Shown: positions 1-7,982 of the stretch, one piece after another | Position numbering within the stretch: position 1 is the stretch's first letter | How the letters are laid out: each line of letters starts with the position of its first letter | Assembly (NCBI RefSeq): GCF_040546595.1 | Contig: NZ_JBEPOB010000001.1 | Coordinates: forward strand, 4,651,001-4,715,000 | Direction of reading: 5' to 3' | Source: Bosea sp. OAE506 | GTDB taxonomy: Bacteria > Pseudomonadota > Alphaproteobacteria > Rhizobiales > Beijerinckiaceae | Length of the DNA stretch: 64,000 nucleotides | The notes under the pieces: model-generated | Seen by the model: only the letters and a program-made list of their open reading frames with translations | Told to the model about the DNA's origin: nothing | The model's database searches: none | Program-made: the position numbers and the translations under genes

Positions 1-1679
1 AAGACGATAGCGATGCCGCCGAGCGCCCTGCCGCAGACGGGGCTCTGCACCGCGGCGGTGTAGATCAGGGTCGGCGCCCCATCATAGAGCGGTGTCGGCT
101 CGAATCCGGAGACGGCATAGTGCTGGCCTGTGCGCAGGGCGAGCGTGCGGGCCACCCATTCGGCCTCGAGCGACTGCCCGACGAGATGAGCCTGCGAAGG
201 CTGCGAGACGGCGACGACCACACCCTGCGTGTCGAACAGGATGAGGTTGCTGTAGACCGTGTAGAGCGCGTTGATCGTGGCGAGGATCTCGCCGCAGAGC
301 CGGCGCCCCTCCGGCGAGGGCGCCGCGAGGACGCGGGCGAAGCTCGCATTTAGCGCCCACCAACGGCAGTCATTGGCGCGCTCGTAGAGATTGCGGTCCA
401 TCACGTCGATGGCGAAGGCGGCGCGCGAACGGCACTTCTCCATGATGGCGGCGACGACGGTGCGGTGCAGATCGCCGATCGAGGCGTCGCAGACCGCCTG
501 TGTCTTGCGGCCGGCGCTGGAGATCTCCCAGAGCAGTATCTTCGAGAAAGCGGCATTGGCGGCCGTCGAGCCGGCCTGGCGGATCGAGCCGTTCCAGACC
601 GAGCGGTTGAGATCGCCCTGGATCGCCGCCGCCTGGCGCGAGACGTTGCGCAGCTCGGCCGAGAACAGCCCGGCCTGGCTGGTAACCGCGGCGAGCAGGT
701 CCTCGTCGATGCCCTTGCCGAGTTCGCCGTCGTCCTGGTCGAAGGCGGCCTCCAGCGGGATCAGCCCGAGGCCGAGCCAGCCGGGGCCCATATAGCCCTG
801 ATAGCCGGCCGTGCCGCAGGCCATGGCGAGATATTGCCGCCCGCCGAGGCGGATCACCGGATCGCGCCCCTGCAGGGCCGAAGGCGAGAGCTTCAGCCCG
901 GCCGGAAGCTGGATCGGGCAGGAGCCGGCGATGACGTCGCCCTCCGGGGAGACACAGCCCAGCACGGTCCAGTCATGCTCGGGCAGCAGCTTGCGGAAGA
1001 TGCCCTCCATCTCGTCGGCGAGCCGGAAGACAAGGACGAGTACGCCGAGCGGGCGCTTGGCGGCATCCTCGACGCGCCAGGCATAGACCAGGGCCTTCTC
1101 GTCAGCGACGAAGTCGACGACGCCGTAATGCTCGACATAGGCGCCGGTCGAGGTCAGGGCCTCGTCGATCAGGGGGTGGCGCGCCTGCTGTGCCGCATGC
1201 GGCTGGAGACGGGCGCGGATCGCGCCGTCGCGGTCGACCAGCACGATGTCGGAATAGACGGAGTATTTCGCGACATAGTCGCGGAAGCGCGCCTCGATCG
1301 CCGCCCGCGCCTCGGACGAATTGGGGGCCTCCAGCATCTCGCGGATGTCGGTGTCGGCGGCGAGGAAGCCGATATCGGCGGTGCGCTCGAAGAGATTGCG
1401 GACCAGCACGTCGATGGCGTTCTGCGCCTTGATGCGCAGATCGGTCATCACCTTGTCCCGCGTCTCCTTGGCGAGATGGCCGAGCAGGCTCGCAGTGAGC
1501 TTCTCGAAGGCGGAGCGCGTGCCCGACATCTCGGTGGCGTTGCCCGAGAGTTGACCGAGCAACGTCAGCGTATCCCAGGACGCCTGCAGGCGGTCGAAGA
1601 CCTGCCGGTAGTCGTCGATCGCGCGCATGTGCCGGATCAGGCCGGCGAGCGCCGGATCGATCTCGGGTCCTCCAGTCAT
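1..1679 (-). CDS. Cache-domain sensory protein, C-terminus cut off by window edge
   Basis: The minus-strand frame stays open from an ATG at 1679 to the left edge, about 559 codons without a stop. The N-terminus is soluble with no signal peptide or clear membrane helix. Two similar halves can be seen: residues about 60-260 (with VLVDRDGAIRARLQ and a segment about YVEHYGVVDF) and residues about 430-559 (with LILFDTQGVVVAVSQP and ending GGIAIVF). Both resemble Cache/PAS-like small-molecule sensor folds. Rhizobial proteins of this type often continue into a CheW domain and act in chemotaxis arrays; that part would lie outside the window, so the chemotaxis role is inference. A TTG three codons upstream of the ATG, behind a GGAGG, is an alternative start. 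Confidence 0.6.
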   Translation of the reverse strand, partial: MTGGPEIDPALAGLIRHMRAIDDYRQVFDRLQASWDTLTLLGQLSGNATEMSGTRSAFEKLTASLLGHLAKETRDKVMTDLRIKAQNAIDVLVRNLFERTADIGFLAADTDIREMLEAPNSSEARAAIEARFRDYVAKYSVYSDIVLVDRDGAIRARLQPHAAQQARHPLIDEALTSTGAYVEHYGVVDFVADEKALVYAWRVEDAAKRPLGVLVLVFRLADEMEGIFRKLLPEHDWTVLGCVSPEGDVIAGSCPIQLPAGLKLSPSALQGRDPVIRLGGRQYLAMACGTAGYQGYMGPGWLGLGLIPLEAAFDQDDGELGKGIDEDLLAAVTSQAGLFSAELRNVSRQAAAIQGDLNRSVWNGSIRQAGSTAANAAFSKILLWEISSAGRKTQAVCDASIGDLHRTVVAAIMEKCRSRAAFAIDVMDRNLYERANDCRWWALNASFARVLAAPSPEGRRLCGEILATINALYTVYSNLILFDTQGVVVAVSQPSQAHLVGQSLEAEWVARTLALRTGQHYAVSGFEPTPLYDGAPTLIYTAAVQSPVCGRALGGIAIV

Positions 1680-1901
1680 CGTAGGCAAGTCGCAGGCGCC
1701 TCCGGTAGGCCGTCGCCCGTCGGTCCAGCACCGGACGAGGGACGCGAGCAATCGCAGCCGACCGGCTGCGACGCGGGCGGCAGAAGATCATCAACCGCGC
1801 TGATTCGCATCCGCTCGCGAAGGTCTCGCTGCATAAATTTCAAGCAGGCGCCCGCGCGAAAGGCGCGGCAATGACAAGTGACTTTACGTCAATGTGAGCA
1901 T

Positions 1902-2984
1902 TCAGCGCGCCCGATACACGAGCGGGAACTGCTCCGGCTTAGTCGTCTTGCCGTCGCAAGCGACCTTTTCACGGTATTCGACCAGGACGAATTCTCCGTC
2001 GGCGCCAACGCGATGGCGCTCATAGACCCCGCAATCGCCATCGCTGCGGCCGAGCGCCGTGCCGGTGACGGTGCGGGTCTTCACGTCCCATTCCGGCGAC
2101 ATCAGCTCGGCGGGAGCGCTCGTGCGCTTCTTGCCGGGAGGAGCCTTGAAGCTCAGGAAGCGCAGATTCTGCGCCGGCTCCGGCAGGTAGACCAGCGCAT
2201 AGACGGCATTGGCCTGGATGTTGAAGCGCTGGCAGGGGAGTTCCCAGATCGCCGATTCCTCCGACATCTGGAAGCCGGTGACGCCGGTCTTCAACATATC
2301 CGGGTCGCAGCCGAAACGGCTCTTGAGCGTCGCCGGCAGCGTGCGCGGGATCTGGGCGGGCCTGACGGCGTAGCGGCTGAAGATGCCGTCCAGACCCGCA
2401 GGCGCCCCAGCAGCCGCAGGCGGGGCCGCGGGGGGCGGGGCTGCCGCGGGCGCGGTCATGCAGCCGGCCCCACCCTTCACGGGCACACGCGCCTGCTGCT
2501 TGCCGGCCATCGACACGGTCAGCGTGCCGCTCTCGATTTCCACCGCCTCGCCCTCGATCTCGCCGAGCTTGAGGTCGAGCACGGCAAAGCCGTCATCGGC
2601 GCCGAGTTTGTAGAGCTGGTAGGGGTAGAGGCCGTAGCCGCCGACCTTGCCGCCGATCGCCACGCGCGTCAGCGTCAGGATCCTCTCGCCAACCTTGATG
2701 CGCGCCGGCTGGCGGGCGTGGTTCTGGCCGCTCAGGGCCTCGGAAAAGATGAAGGCGTAGCGGTCCTTGTCGGGGTCGCGGTTGGCCTGCCACAGCGCAA
2801 CCGAGCAGCCTTTCGAGCGGTCGACCTCCGCCTTGTCGAAGAGCTTCAGGTCGAGCTTGGTCTCGTCGGGCTTGGCCGGCGCCGGGGCCTGGGCGGGCGG
2901 GGGCGTCTGGGCTGCGAGCGGCCCCGCGGATGCGGCTGCCAGCAATAGCGCGGCCAACGCCGTCGCAAATCCATTCGACCCCAT
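1902..2984 (-). CDS. DUF1176 domain secreted protein
   Basis: A 360-residue protein starting at the ATG preceded by GGGGGCAGGAAT; an upstream in-frame ATG at 3050 would add 22 residues ahead of the signal peptide and is less likely. Residues 1-26 form a Sec signal peptide ending LAAQ, followed by an Ala/Pro linker. The C-terminal third has the DUF1176 pattern: an IWELPC segment, a conserved GDCG near residue 320, a FVLVEYREKVAC segment and a terminal Tyr-Arg. A second Ala/Pro linker separates an N-terminal unit (about residues 35-185) from the C-terminal one. The family is periplasmic and of unknown function. It stands alone, 102 bases downstream of the aldolase gene on the same strand. Confidence 0.75.
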   Translation of the reverse strand: MGSNGFATALAALLLAAASAGPLAAQTPPPAQAPAPAKPDETKLDLKLFDKAEVDRSKGCSVALWQANRDPDKDRYAFIFSEALSGQNHARQPARIKVGERILTLTRVAIGGKVGGYGLYPYQLYKLGADDGFAVLDLKLGEIEGEAVEIESGTLTVSMAGKQQARVPVKGGAGCMTAPAAAPPPAAPPAAAGAPAGLDGIFSRYAVRPAQIPRTLPATLKSRFGCDPDMLKTGVTGFQMSEESAIWELPCQRFNIQANAVYALVYLPEPAQNLRFLSFKAPPGKKRTSAPAELMSPEWDVKTRTVTGTALGRSDGDCGVYERHRVGADGEFVLVEYREKVACDGKTTKPEQFPLVYRAR

Positions 2985-3086
2985 ATTCCTGCCCCCCGCA
3001 GCGGCCGCGCCTGTCGCAAGCGCCGGTCCGTCCAGGGTCACATTATTCAAGGACCGGGCGAGGGAGAACCTGAAAGTGACGCTCGG

Positions 3087-3818
3087 TCAGAGCCCTTCGA
3101 TTCGCCGCAGTGCCTCGAAGTGCTTTTCCGACTGGAAGACCAGCACCTGGCGCCATTCGCGTGCGGTGGCCTCGATCTCGGCGTCGGGAATCAGCTTCAA
3201 CGGCCGGCGGGTGGACATCGCCAGCACCTGCTGGCGGCAGGCGCGCTCGAGGAAATAGAGATCGTCGAAAGCGACGGCCACCGAGGGACCGCCGATGGTG
3301 ACGCCGTGATGGGCGAGGAAGGTGATGTCCGCGCCGGCCTCGGCCTTGTTGGCGGCGACGATGGCCTCGCCCTCGCTCTCGTCGAGCGCCAGCCCGCCGA
3401 AATGGTCGACATAGAGCGTCCGGCCATGGAAGCGGCAGGCGGTCTGGTGCGCCATCTCGAGCCGCCCGCCCTCGACCATGGTCAGTGCGGTCGCATAGGG
3501 CATGTGGACATGCAGCACGGCGACATGGCGCGGATTGGCCTTGTGGGCGGCGATGTGGATGTTGCGGGCGGTCGCCTCGACCTCGCCCTCCCCTTCCAGA
3601 ACCTGGCCGCGCTCGTCGATCAGCAGCAGGTCCGAGGGCCTCATCTCCGACCAGTGAACGCCATAGGGGTTGATCAGGTAGCGCGGGCGGCCGTCCGGAC
3701 CATCCGGCAGCGCAACCGAGAAGTGGTTACAGATACCCTCGTTCAGGTCGAACTTCGCGGCGAGGCGCAAGGCGGCGGCGAGATCGCGGCGCTGGCTGGT
3801 GATGCTGGGCTGGGTCAT
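3087..3818 (-). CDS. class II aldolase/adducin family protein
   Basis: A 243-residue cytosolic protein of the class II aldolase/adducin fold, as in L-fuculose-phosphate aldolase and its decarboxylase relatives. Zinc ligands expected for the fold are visible: HVHMPYAT near residue 103 (two His) and LAHHGVTIGG near residue 172. The ICNHFSV motif near residue 30 is the usual substrate-loop signature. I chose the ATG beginning MTQPSIT because family members begin just ahead of the R-x-DLAAA helix; a start at 3881 would add 21 non-conserved residues. The real substrate cannot be read from the sequence. It lies downstream of infC on the same strand, with no pathway partner nearby. Confidence 0.8.
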   Translation of the reverse strand: MTQPSITSQRRDLAAALRLAAKFDLNEGICNHFSVALPDGPDGRPRYLINPYGVHWSEMRPSDLLLIDERGQVLEGEGEVEATARNIHIAAHKANPRHVAVLHVHMPYATALTMVEGGRLEMAHQTACRFHGRTLYVDHFGGLALDESEGEAIVAANKAEAGADITFLAHHGVTIGGPSVAVAFDDLYFLERACRQQVLAMSTRRPLKLIPDAEIEATAREWRQVLVFQSEKHFEALRRIEGL

Positions 3819-3930
3819 GGCAGGCGCTCGCGGTTCGGTCGGGTCGCTGCGACCCAAGCATCGCTGGCCCCGACATGACAAGGCCCGGCACTGGGGCCGG
3901 GCCTGATGCCGATTGCATGGCGCGAGCGCT

Positions 3931-4473
3931 CTAGCGCGGCGCCAGCACCATGACCATCTGGCGGCCTTCGAGCTGCCAGTCGCTCTCGACCTTCGCGGTC
4001 TCGGCGAGATCCGCCTTGACGCGCTCGAGCACCTTCACGCCGAGATCCTGGTGGGCCATCTCGCGGCCACGGAAGCGCAGGGTCACCTTGACCTTGTCGC
4101 CCTCCTCGAAGAAGCCGAGCATGGCCTTCATCTTGACGTCGTAGTCGTGCTTGTCGATGCCGGGACGGAGCTTGATCTCCTTGATCTCGATGGTGCGCTG
4201 CTTCTTGCGCGCCTCGGCGGCCTTCTTCTGCTCCAGGAAGCGGAAGCGGCCATAGTCGAGAATCTTGCAGACCGGAGGCACGGAGTTGGGGGCGATCTCG
4301 ACGAGGTCGAGACCGGCATCCTCGGCAATCTTCAATGCCTCGAAGAACGACACCACGCCGCGATTGGCGCCGGTATCGTCGATGAGCTGAACCTCACGGA
4401 CGCCGCGGATGTCGCGATTGGAGCGCGGACCGTCTTTGGTCGGGGTCGGAGCGGCACGGAAAGGACGACGAAT
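3931..4473 (-). CDS. infC: translation initiation factor IF-3, ATT start
   Basis: A 180-residue IF-3, which binds the 30S subunit and proofreads start codons. The N domain (residues about 15-85, with [15 protein letters not shown] and [15 protein letters not shown]) and the C domain (about 95-180, with [17 protein letters not shown]) are both complete. The start is an ATT codon at 4473: AGGAG lies 9 bases before it (4483-4487) and the protein then begins as IF-3 should. No ATG exists at that place. A rare AUU or AUC start on infC is the known device for autoregulation, because IF-3 discriminates against its own start codon. The usual neighbours rpmI and rplT are absent; the gene sits between a glycosyltransferase and an aldolase. 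Confidence 0.95.
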   Translation of the reverse strand: MRRPFRAAPTPTKDGPRSNRDIRGVREVQLIDDTGANRGVVSFFEALKIAEDAGLDLVEIAPNSVPPVCKILDYGRFRFLEQKKAAEARKKQRTIEIKEIKLRPGIDKHDYDVKMKAMLGFFEEGDKVKVTLRFRGREMAHQDLGVKVLERVKADLAETAKVESDWQLEGRQMVMVLAPR

Positions 4474-4482
4474 GGCTGTATT

Positions 4483-4487
4483 CTCCT
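4483..4487 (-). promoter_or_regulatory. Shine-Dalgarno site fixing the infC ATT start
   Basis: The minus strand reads AGGAG here, 9 bases before the ATT at 4473. The next upstream in-frame ATG (4530) has no such site and would add 19 residues not typical of IF-3. Confidence 0.85.
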
Positions 4488-4621
4488 GTGAACGGCGCTT
4501 CAGGCGCCCATGGCCAGACACATTGCACAAAGACGCGCGTTGTCAATGGACGAGGGCCGGCAGCCTGTGACGAATGGTCCCTAGATCGGGATCGCGCGCG
4601 TTTTCGGCAAGGGCTGGCGGC

Positions 4622-5851
4622 TCAATCCGAGCCTCTGCCCTCGAGGAGGGCGCAATAGACGTCGAGCGTGTCGCCCACCATCGTCTCCAGCGAGAAGTGT
4701 CGCTCGACATGGCGACGGGCCCGCAAAGCGAGGTTGTCCCGCGCGGAAGGGCGCAGGGCGAGCGCTCCCGACAGGGCGTCGGCCAGCGCCGCGGCGTCGC
4801 CTGGCGGGACGCGCCAGCCGGTGCGCTCGTTGGGCGGTGTCTGCGGCGGGGCGAGCACCGTCTCGGGCACGGCGCCGAGATCGGAGACCACGACGGGAGT
4901 GCCCATCGCCTGCGCCTCGACAGCGACACGACCGAAGGCCTCGGGCTCGGTCGAGGGCACGGCGACGACCGCGGCGGCGAGCAGGGCGGCCGGCATGTCG
5001 CTGCAATGCCCGACGCGGCGCACCCGCCCCTCCAGTCCCGCCCTGGCGATGAGCTGGTCGAGCTCGCGGACATAGCCGTCCCGCCCCTGGTGGTCGCCGG
5101 CGAGGATGAAGGCGGTGTCGGTGTCGCCGCCGTCGCGCAGGATCCGCGCGGCCTCGATCAGCACGCGCTGGCCCTTCCAGCCCGTCAGCCGGCCGGGCAG
5201 CAGCACGATCTGCTGATGCGCCCGGATGCCCCAGCCGGTGCGCAGCGCCTGGATGCGCTCGGGCGCGACCGCCTGCGGCGCGAAGGCCGAGAAATTGGTG
5301 CCGCGGTTGACGACGCGGATACGGTCCCGGGCGAAGCCGTGCTTGGCCAGGATCAGCTCTGCCGTATAGGCCGAGTTGGCGATGACGACGTCGCCGCGCG
5401 CCATCACCGAATTGTAGAGCGTCTTCACGGCCGAACGGCTGGCATAGGAGCCGTGATAGGTGGTGACGAAGGGCAGGCGCAGCAGCCGCGCCGCGGCCAG
5501 CGCCACCCAGGCAGGGGCACGCGAGCGGGCATGGATCAGCTCGACGCCCTCCTGCCGGCAGAGCAGCACGAGCCTGCGCACGTTCATCGCCATGGCGAGC
5601 GGGTTCTTCGACGCGGCCGGGAACGGCAGCCAGACGCCGCCCTTGGCCTGCAGTTCGGCGACCAGACGGCCACCTTCGGTCGCCACCAGCGCCCGGGCAC
5701 CGACATCGGTCAGGCCCTTGGCGATGTCGACGGTCGTGCGCTCGGCCCCGCCCGCCTCGAGATCGGGGATGATCTGGAGGATCGTCCGCCCGACCAGCGG
5801 ATGGGACTCGGTCGAAGGCAGGGACAGATGCGCGCCGGGCTGAAAAGACAT
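4622..5851 (-). CDS. glycosyltransferase family 4 (GT-B fold)
   Basis: A 409-residue GT-B glycosyltransferase. The N-terminal Rossmann half begins RTILQIIPDLEAGGAERTT (residues about 21-40), typical of GT4 enzymes that build lipopolysaccharide or capsule sugars. The C-terminal half holds LLPGRLTGWKGQ (near 225), and the donor-binding stretch EPEAFGRVAVEAQAMGTPVV (near 325-345) has the E-x7-E arrangement. It is cytosolic or membrane-associated, using nucleotide-sugar donors. The start at 5851 is the ATG ahead of MSFQPG; the longer frame to 6154 runs through the divergent hydrolase gene and is spurious. It stands upstream of infC with 148 bases between. The acceptor is unknown. Confidence 0.85.
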   Translation of the reverse strand: MSFQPGAHLSLPSTESHPLVGRTILQIIPDLEAGGAERTTVDIAKGLTDVGARALVATEGGRLVAELQAKGGVWLPFPAASKNPLAMAMNVRRLVLLCRQEGVELIHARSRAPAWVALAAARLLRLPFVTTYHGSYASRSAVKTLYNSVMARGDVVIANSAYTAELILAKHGFARDRIRVVNRGTNFSAFAPQAVAPERIQALRTGWGIRAHQQIVLLPGRLTGWKGQRVLIEAARILRDGGDTDTAFILAGDHQGRDGYVRELDQLIARAGLEGRVRRVGHCSDMPAALLAAAVVAVPSTEPEAFGRVAVEAQAMGTPVVVSDLGAVPETVLAPPQTPPNERTGWRVPPGDAAALADALSGALALRPSARDNLALRARRHVERHFSLETMVGDTLDVYCALLEGRGSD

Positions 5852-5991
5852 ATTCACCGTTCTGAAACGCCACCTTGTCGCTGCGCGGTCGAGCCCGCGC
5901 CTGTTCTCGTCGGCGCGACTATGCCTGCCCAGGGGCGTGTCGGGCAGCCTATATTCGCGCCGAACCGCCGATTCGTCACAGGAGATTTGCG

Positions 5992-6768
5992 TTGGAGCGC
6001 GAGGCACCGCAATGGCTGGAGGTCGGAGACGGCGAAGATCGCCGCCGCCTCGCCCTCCTCTCGCAGCCCGGAGAGGGCGCGCCGGTCGTCTGGCTCGGCG
6101 GCTTCCGCTCCGACATGCGCGCCACCAAGGCCGAGGCTCTGGCGCAGTGGGCACGTGAGACCGGCCGGCCGTTCCTGCGCTTCGATTATGCCGGCCATGG
6201 CGAAAGTGGCGGCGACTTCGCCCGCTGGACGCTGTCGCACTGGCTCGAAGACGCGCTGTCGGCGATCGAGGCTCGCTGCGCTGCCCGCCCCATTCTCGTC
6301 GGCTCGTCGATGGGCGGCTGGCTGGCGCTGCTGGCGTCGCGCCGGCTGCTGGGAACGGCGCTGGCGCCAGCCGGCCTCGTGCTGATCGCGCCGGCGGTCG
6401 ACTTCTCGGAAGAGCTGATGTGGGCGCAAATGCCGGAAGCGATCCGGCAGACCATCCTGCGCGACGGCGTCTGGATGCGCCCGTCGGAGTATTCGCCGGA
6501 GCCGACCCCGATCACGCGGGCCCTGATCGAGGATGGGCGACGTCACCTGATGTTCGGGTCGGAGATCCGCACCGGCTGCCCCGTGCACATCCTGCAGGGC
6601 ATGCAGGATCCGGACGTGCCCTGGCGCCAGGCCTTGAAGCTGGTCGAGCATCTGTCGGGCGACGCCGTCAGCCTGACGCTGATCAAGGACGGCGACCACC
6701 GGCTTTCGACGGCGCAGGACATCCTGCGCCTGCAGGCGGCGGTCGCGGGAATCGCGACCGCGCCCTGA
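5992..6768 (+). CDS. alpha/beta hydrolase, TTG start
   Basis: A 258-residue serine hydrolase. The nucleophile elbow GSSMGG places Ser106; the Asp of QDPDVPW (near 208) and the His of KDGDHRLS (near 236) complete the triad. RFDYAGHGES (residues 63-72) is the usual oxyanion-side motif. It resembles the human ABHD10/palmitoyl-thioesterase-like group, but the substrate is not known. The start is TTG at 5992, because AGGAG ends about 7 bases before it at 5980-5984; the ATG at 5875 lacks a ribosome site and adds a basic, non-conserved tail. It is divergent from the glycosyltransferase and convergent with the DUF1150 gene, 5 bases away. Confidence 0.85.
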   Translation: MEREAPQWLEVGDGEDRRRLALLSQPGEGAPVVWLGGFRSDMRATKAEALAQWARETGRPFLRFDYAGHGESGGDFARWTLSHWLEDALSAIEARCAARPILVGSSMGGWLALLASRRLLGTALAPAGLVLIAPAVDFSEELMWAQMPEAIRQTILRDGVWMRPSEYSPEPTPITRALIEDGRRHLMFGSEIRTGCPVHILQGMQDPDVPWRQALKLVEHLSGDAVSLTLIKDGDHRLSTAQDILRLQAAVAGIATAP

Positions 6769-6773
6769 GCGCG

Positions 6774-7040
6774 TCAGTGGACGCTGACCATCCGCAGGTC
6801 ATGCTCCCAGGCGTTAGCGGTCGCCGCCTCGCGCGAATCGGTCACCAGGATCGGCGCGCCATCCGCCGAGAGCAGGGCGAAGAGCTGCAGGCCCGACTGG
6901 ATCTCCGGCGCCTGCGGGAAGATCCGCAGCAGCTCGTCGGATGTCATCGACTTGAGATAGGCAACCTCGCCCGTACCCAGCGCGGCGAATTCCGCAGGGG
7001 TCAGGGGGGTCATCCGGATCATCGTGCTGTCTTCGTTCAT
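6774..7040 (-). CDS. DUF1150 family protein
   Basis: An 88-residue cytosolic protein with the DUF1150 signature: EFAALGTGEVAYL (residues 17-29), FPQAPEI, FALLSADGAPILVTDSREA and the terminal ANAWEHDLRMVSVH. AGGAGGG lies 6 bases before the ATG. The family is confined largely to alphaproteobacteria, has no known activity and almost always sits beside a small heat-shock gene, as here, 94 bases downstream of hsp20 on the same strand. A joint role in stress protein handling is inference from that pairing. Confidence 0.9.
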   Translation of the reverse strand: MNEDSTMIRMTPLTPAEFAALGTGEVAYLKSMTSDELLRIFPQAPEIQSGLQLFALLSADGAPILVTDSREAATANAWEHDLRMVSVH

Positions 7041-7134
7041 CGCGCCCTCCTTCAGAGCAGTGCGAGTGCGGTTACAAGATTACGATCTCAATCATGAACG
7101 GATGCAAAAACCGCGCTCGCATCCTTCGTGACCT

Positions 7135-7572
7135 TCAAACAGGCTCGTCGCGACTGACGATATCGATACGCCGGATAAGCCTTTCCGGTTCCGGGCGGAC
7201 GAGATCGATGGCCAGCAGGCCGTTCGACAGATCCGCGCCCAGCACCTGCATGCCATCGGCCAGCAGGAAGCTGCGCTGGAACTGACGCGCCGCGATGCCC
7301 CGGTGCAGGAACTGCCGCGTCTTGTCGTCGATCTGGCGGCCCCGGATCGTCAACTGGTTCTCTTCCAGCGTGATCTCGAGCTGGTCGCGGGCGAAGCCGG
7401 CCACAGCAAGCGTGATGCGGAGCCGGTCCGGCTCATCGCCGGAGCGGGCGAGCCGTTCGATGTTGTAGGGCGGGTAGCCTTCGCTGGCGCCTTTCGCGAC
7501 CCGGTCCAGAGCGCGTTCGATGTCGTCGAAGCCGAGGAGAAACGGATGGGACAGACTGGGCGTACGCGTCAT
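7135..7572 (-). CDS. small heat shock protein, Hsp20/IbpA type
   Basis: A 145-residue alpha-crystallin-type chaperone that holds unfolding proteins for refolding by DnaK/ClpB. The alpha-crystallin domain runs from about residue 35 (LRITLAVAGFARDQLEITLEE) to 128, and the G-x-L dimer motif is present in NGLLAIDLVRPEPE. A YPPYNIERL segment (residues 32-40) is typical of rhizobial class A Hsps. The start at 7572 gives the usual MTRTPSLSHPF opening; a frame reaching 7851 runs into the tRNA gene and is spurious. It is transcribed in the same direction as the tRNA-His gene 196 bases upstream and the DUF1150 gene downstream. The leader has a GC-rich hairpin (7654-7675), but I could not recognise a ROSE thermometer. 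Confidence 0.92.
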   Translation of the reverse strand: MTRTPSLSHPFLLGFDDIERALDRVAKGASEGYPPYNIERLARSGDEPDRLRITLAVAGFARDQLEITLEENQLTIRGRQIDDKTRQFLHRGIAARQFQRSFLLADGMQVLGADLSNGLLAIDLVRPEPERLIRRIDIVSRDEPV

Positions 7573-7768
7573 TCCCAGGACCTTGCCTGACGGTGCCGGA
7601 GCCCGCGAGGGCGCTCCCGATCGACCGGGGCCCAGACATCCGGCGCCCCGCGGGCGGAAGGCGAAGCCCTTCCGCTTGCTCAACGATATGGCGATCCGTG
7701 GGGCGGCTTCAAGAGCCGCAGCAACCCCACCGGGGCGGTGGAACGTCGCGGAAACGGGGCGGGACGGG

Positions 7769-7845
7769 TGGTACAGCCACCCCGGCTTGAACGGGGGACC
7801 TCTAGATCCACAATCTAGCGCTCTAACCAACTGAGCTATGGCTGC
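7769..7845 (-). tRNA. tRNA-His (GTG), CCA encoded, A73
   Basis: A complete cloverleaf of 77 bases including an encoded CCA (7769-7771). The anticodon arm has stem CTAGA/TCTAG with loop TTGTGGA, giving anticodon GTG for histidine. The T arm is CCCCG/CGGGG around TTCAAGC, and the D arm contains GCTC-AGTTGGTTA-GAGC. The acceptor stem pairs GCAGCCA with TGGCTGT (one G-U) and the discriminator is A73. Most bacteria have C73 opposite an extra G-1; A73 is the known alphaproteobacterial variant read by a divergent HisRS. Confidence 0.97.
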
Positions 7846-7982
7846 CCGCACCCGGCGCGTGGCGATCGGTCGCTTTCGCGAGATCGGCGGCGGCGCGGAA
7901 CCTAGAGCCGGAACCGCGGGAATGCAACCCGCGATTCATGGGCTTTTTCCGCCCTTCTCCACGCGCCCGTTCGCCGCTCTCC

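Noticed and set aside
465-1874. Long plus-strand open frame opposite the Cache protein
   Set aside because: Arg/Asp/Ala-rich antisense translation typical of GC-rich DNA; the minus frame reads as a real sensor protein.
7573-7768. ROSE-type RNA thermometer before hsp20
   Set aside because: The leader is GC-rich with a hairpin at 7654-7675, but I could not find the ROSE anti-Shine-Dalgarno pattern pairing with the ribosome site.
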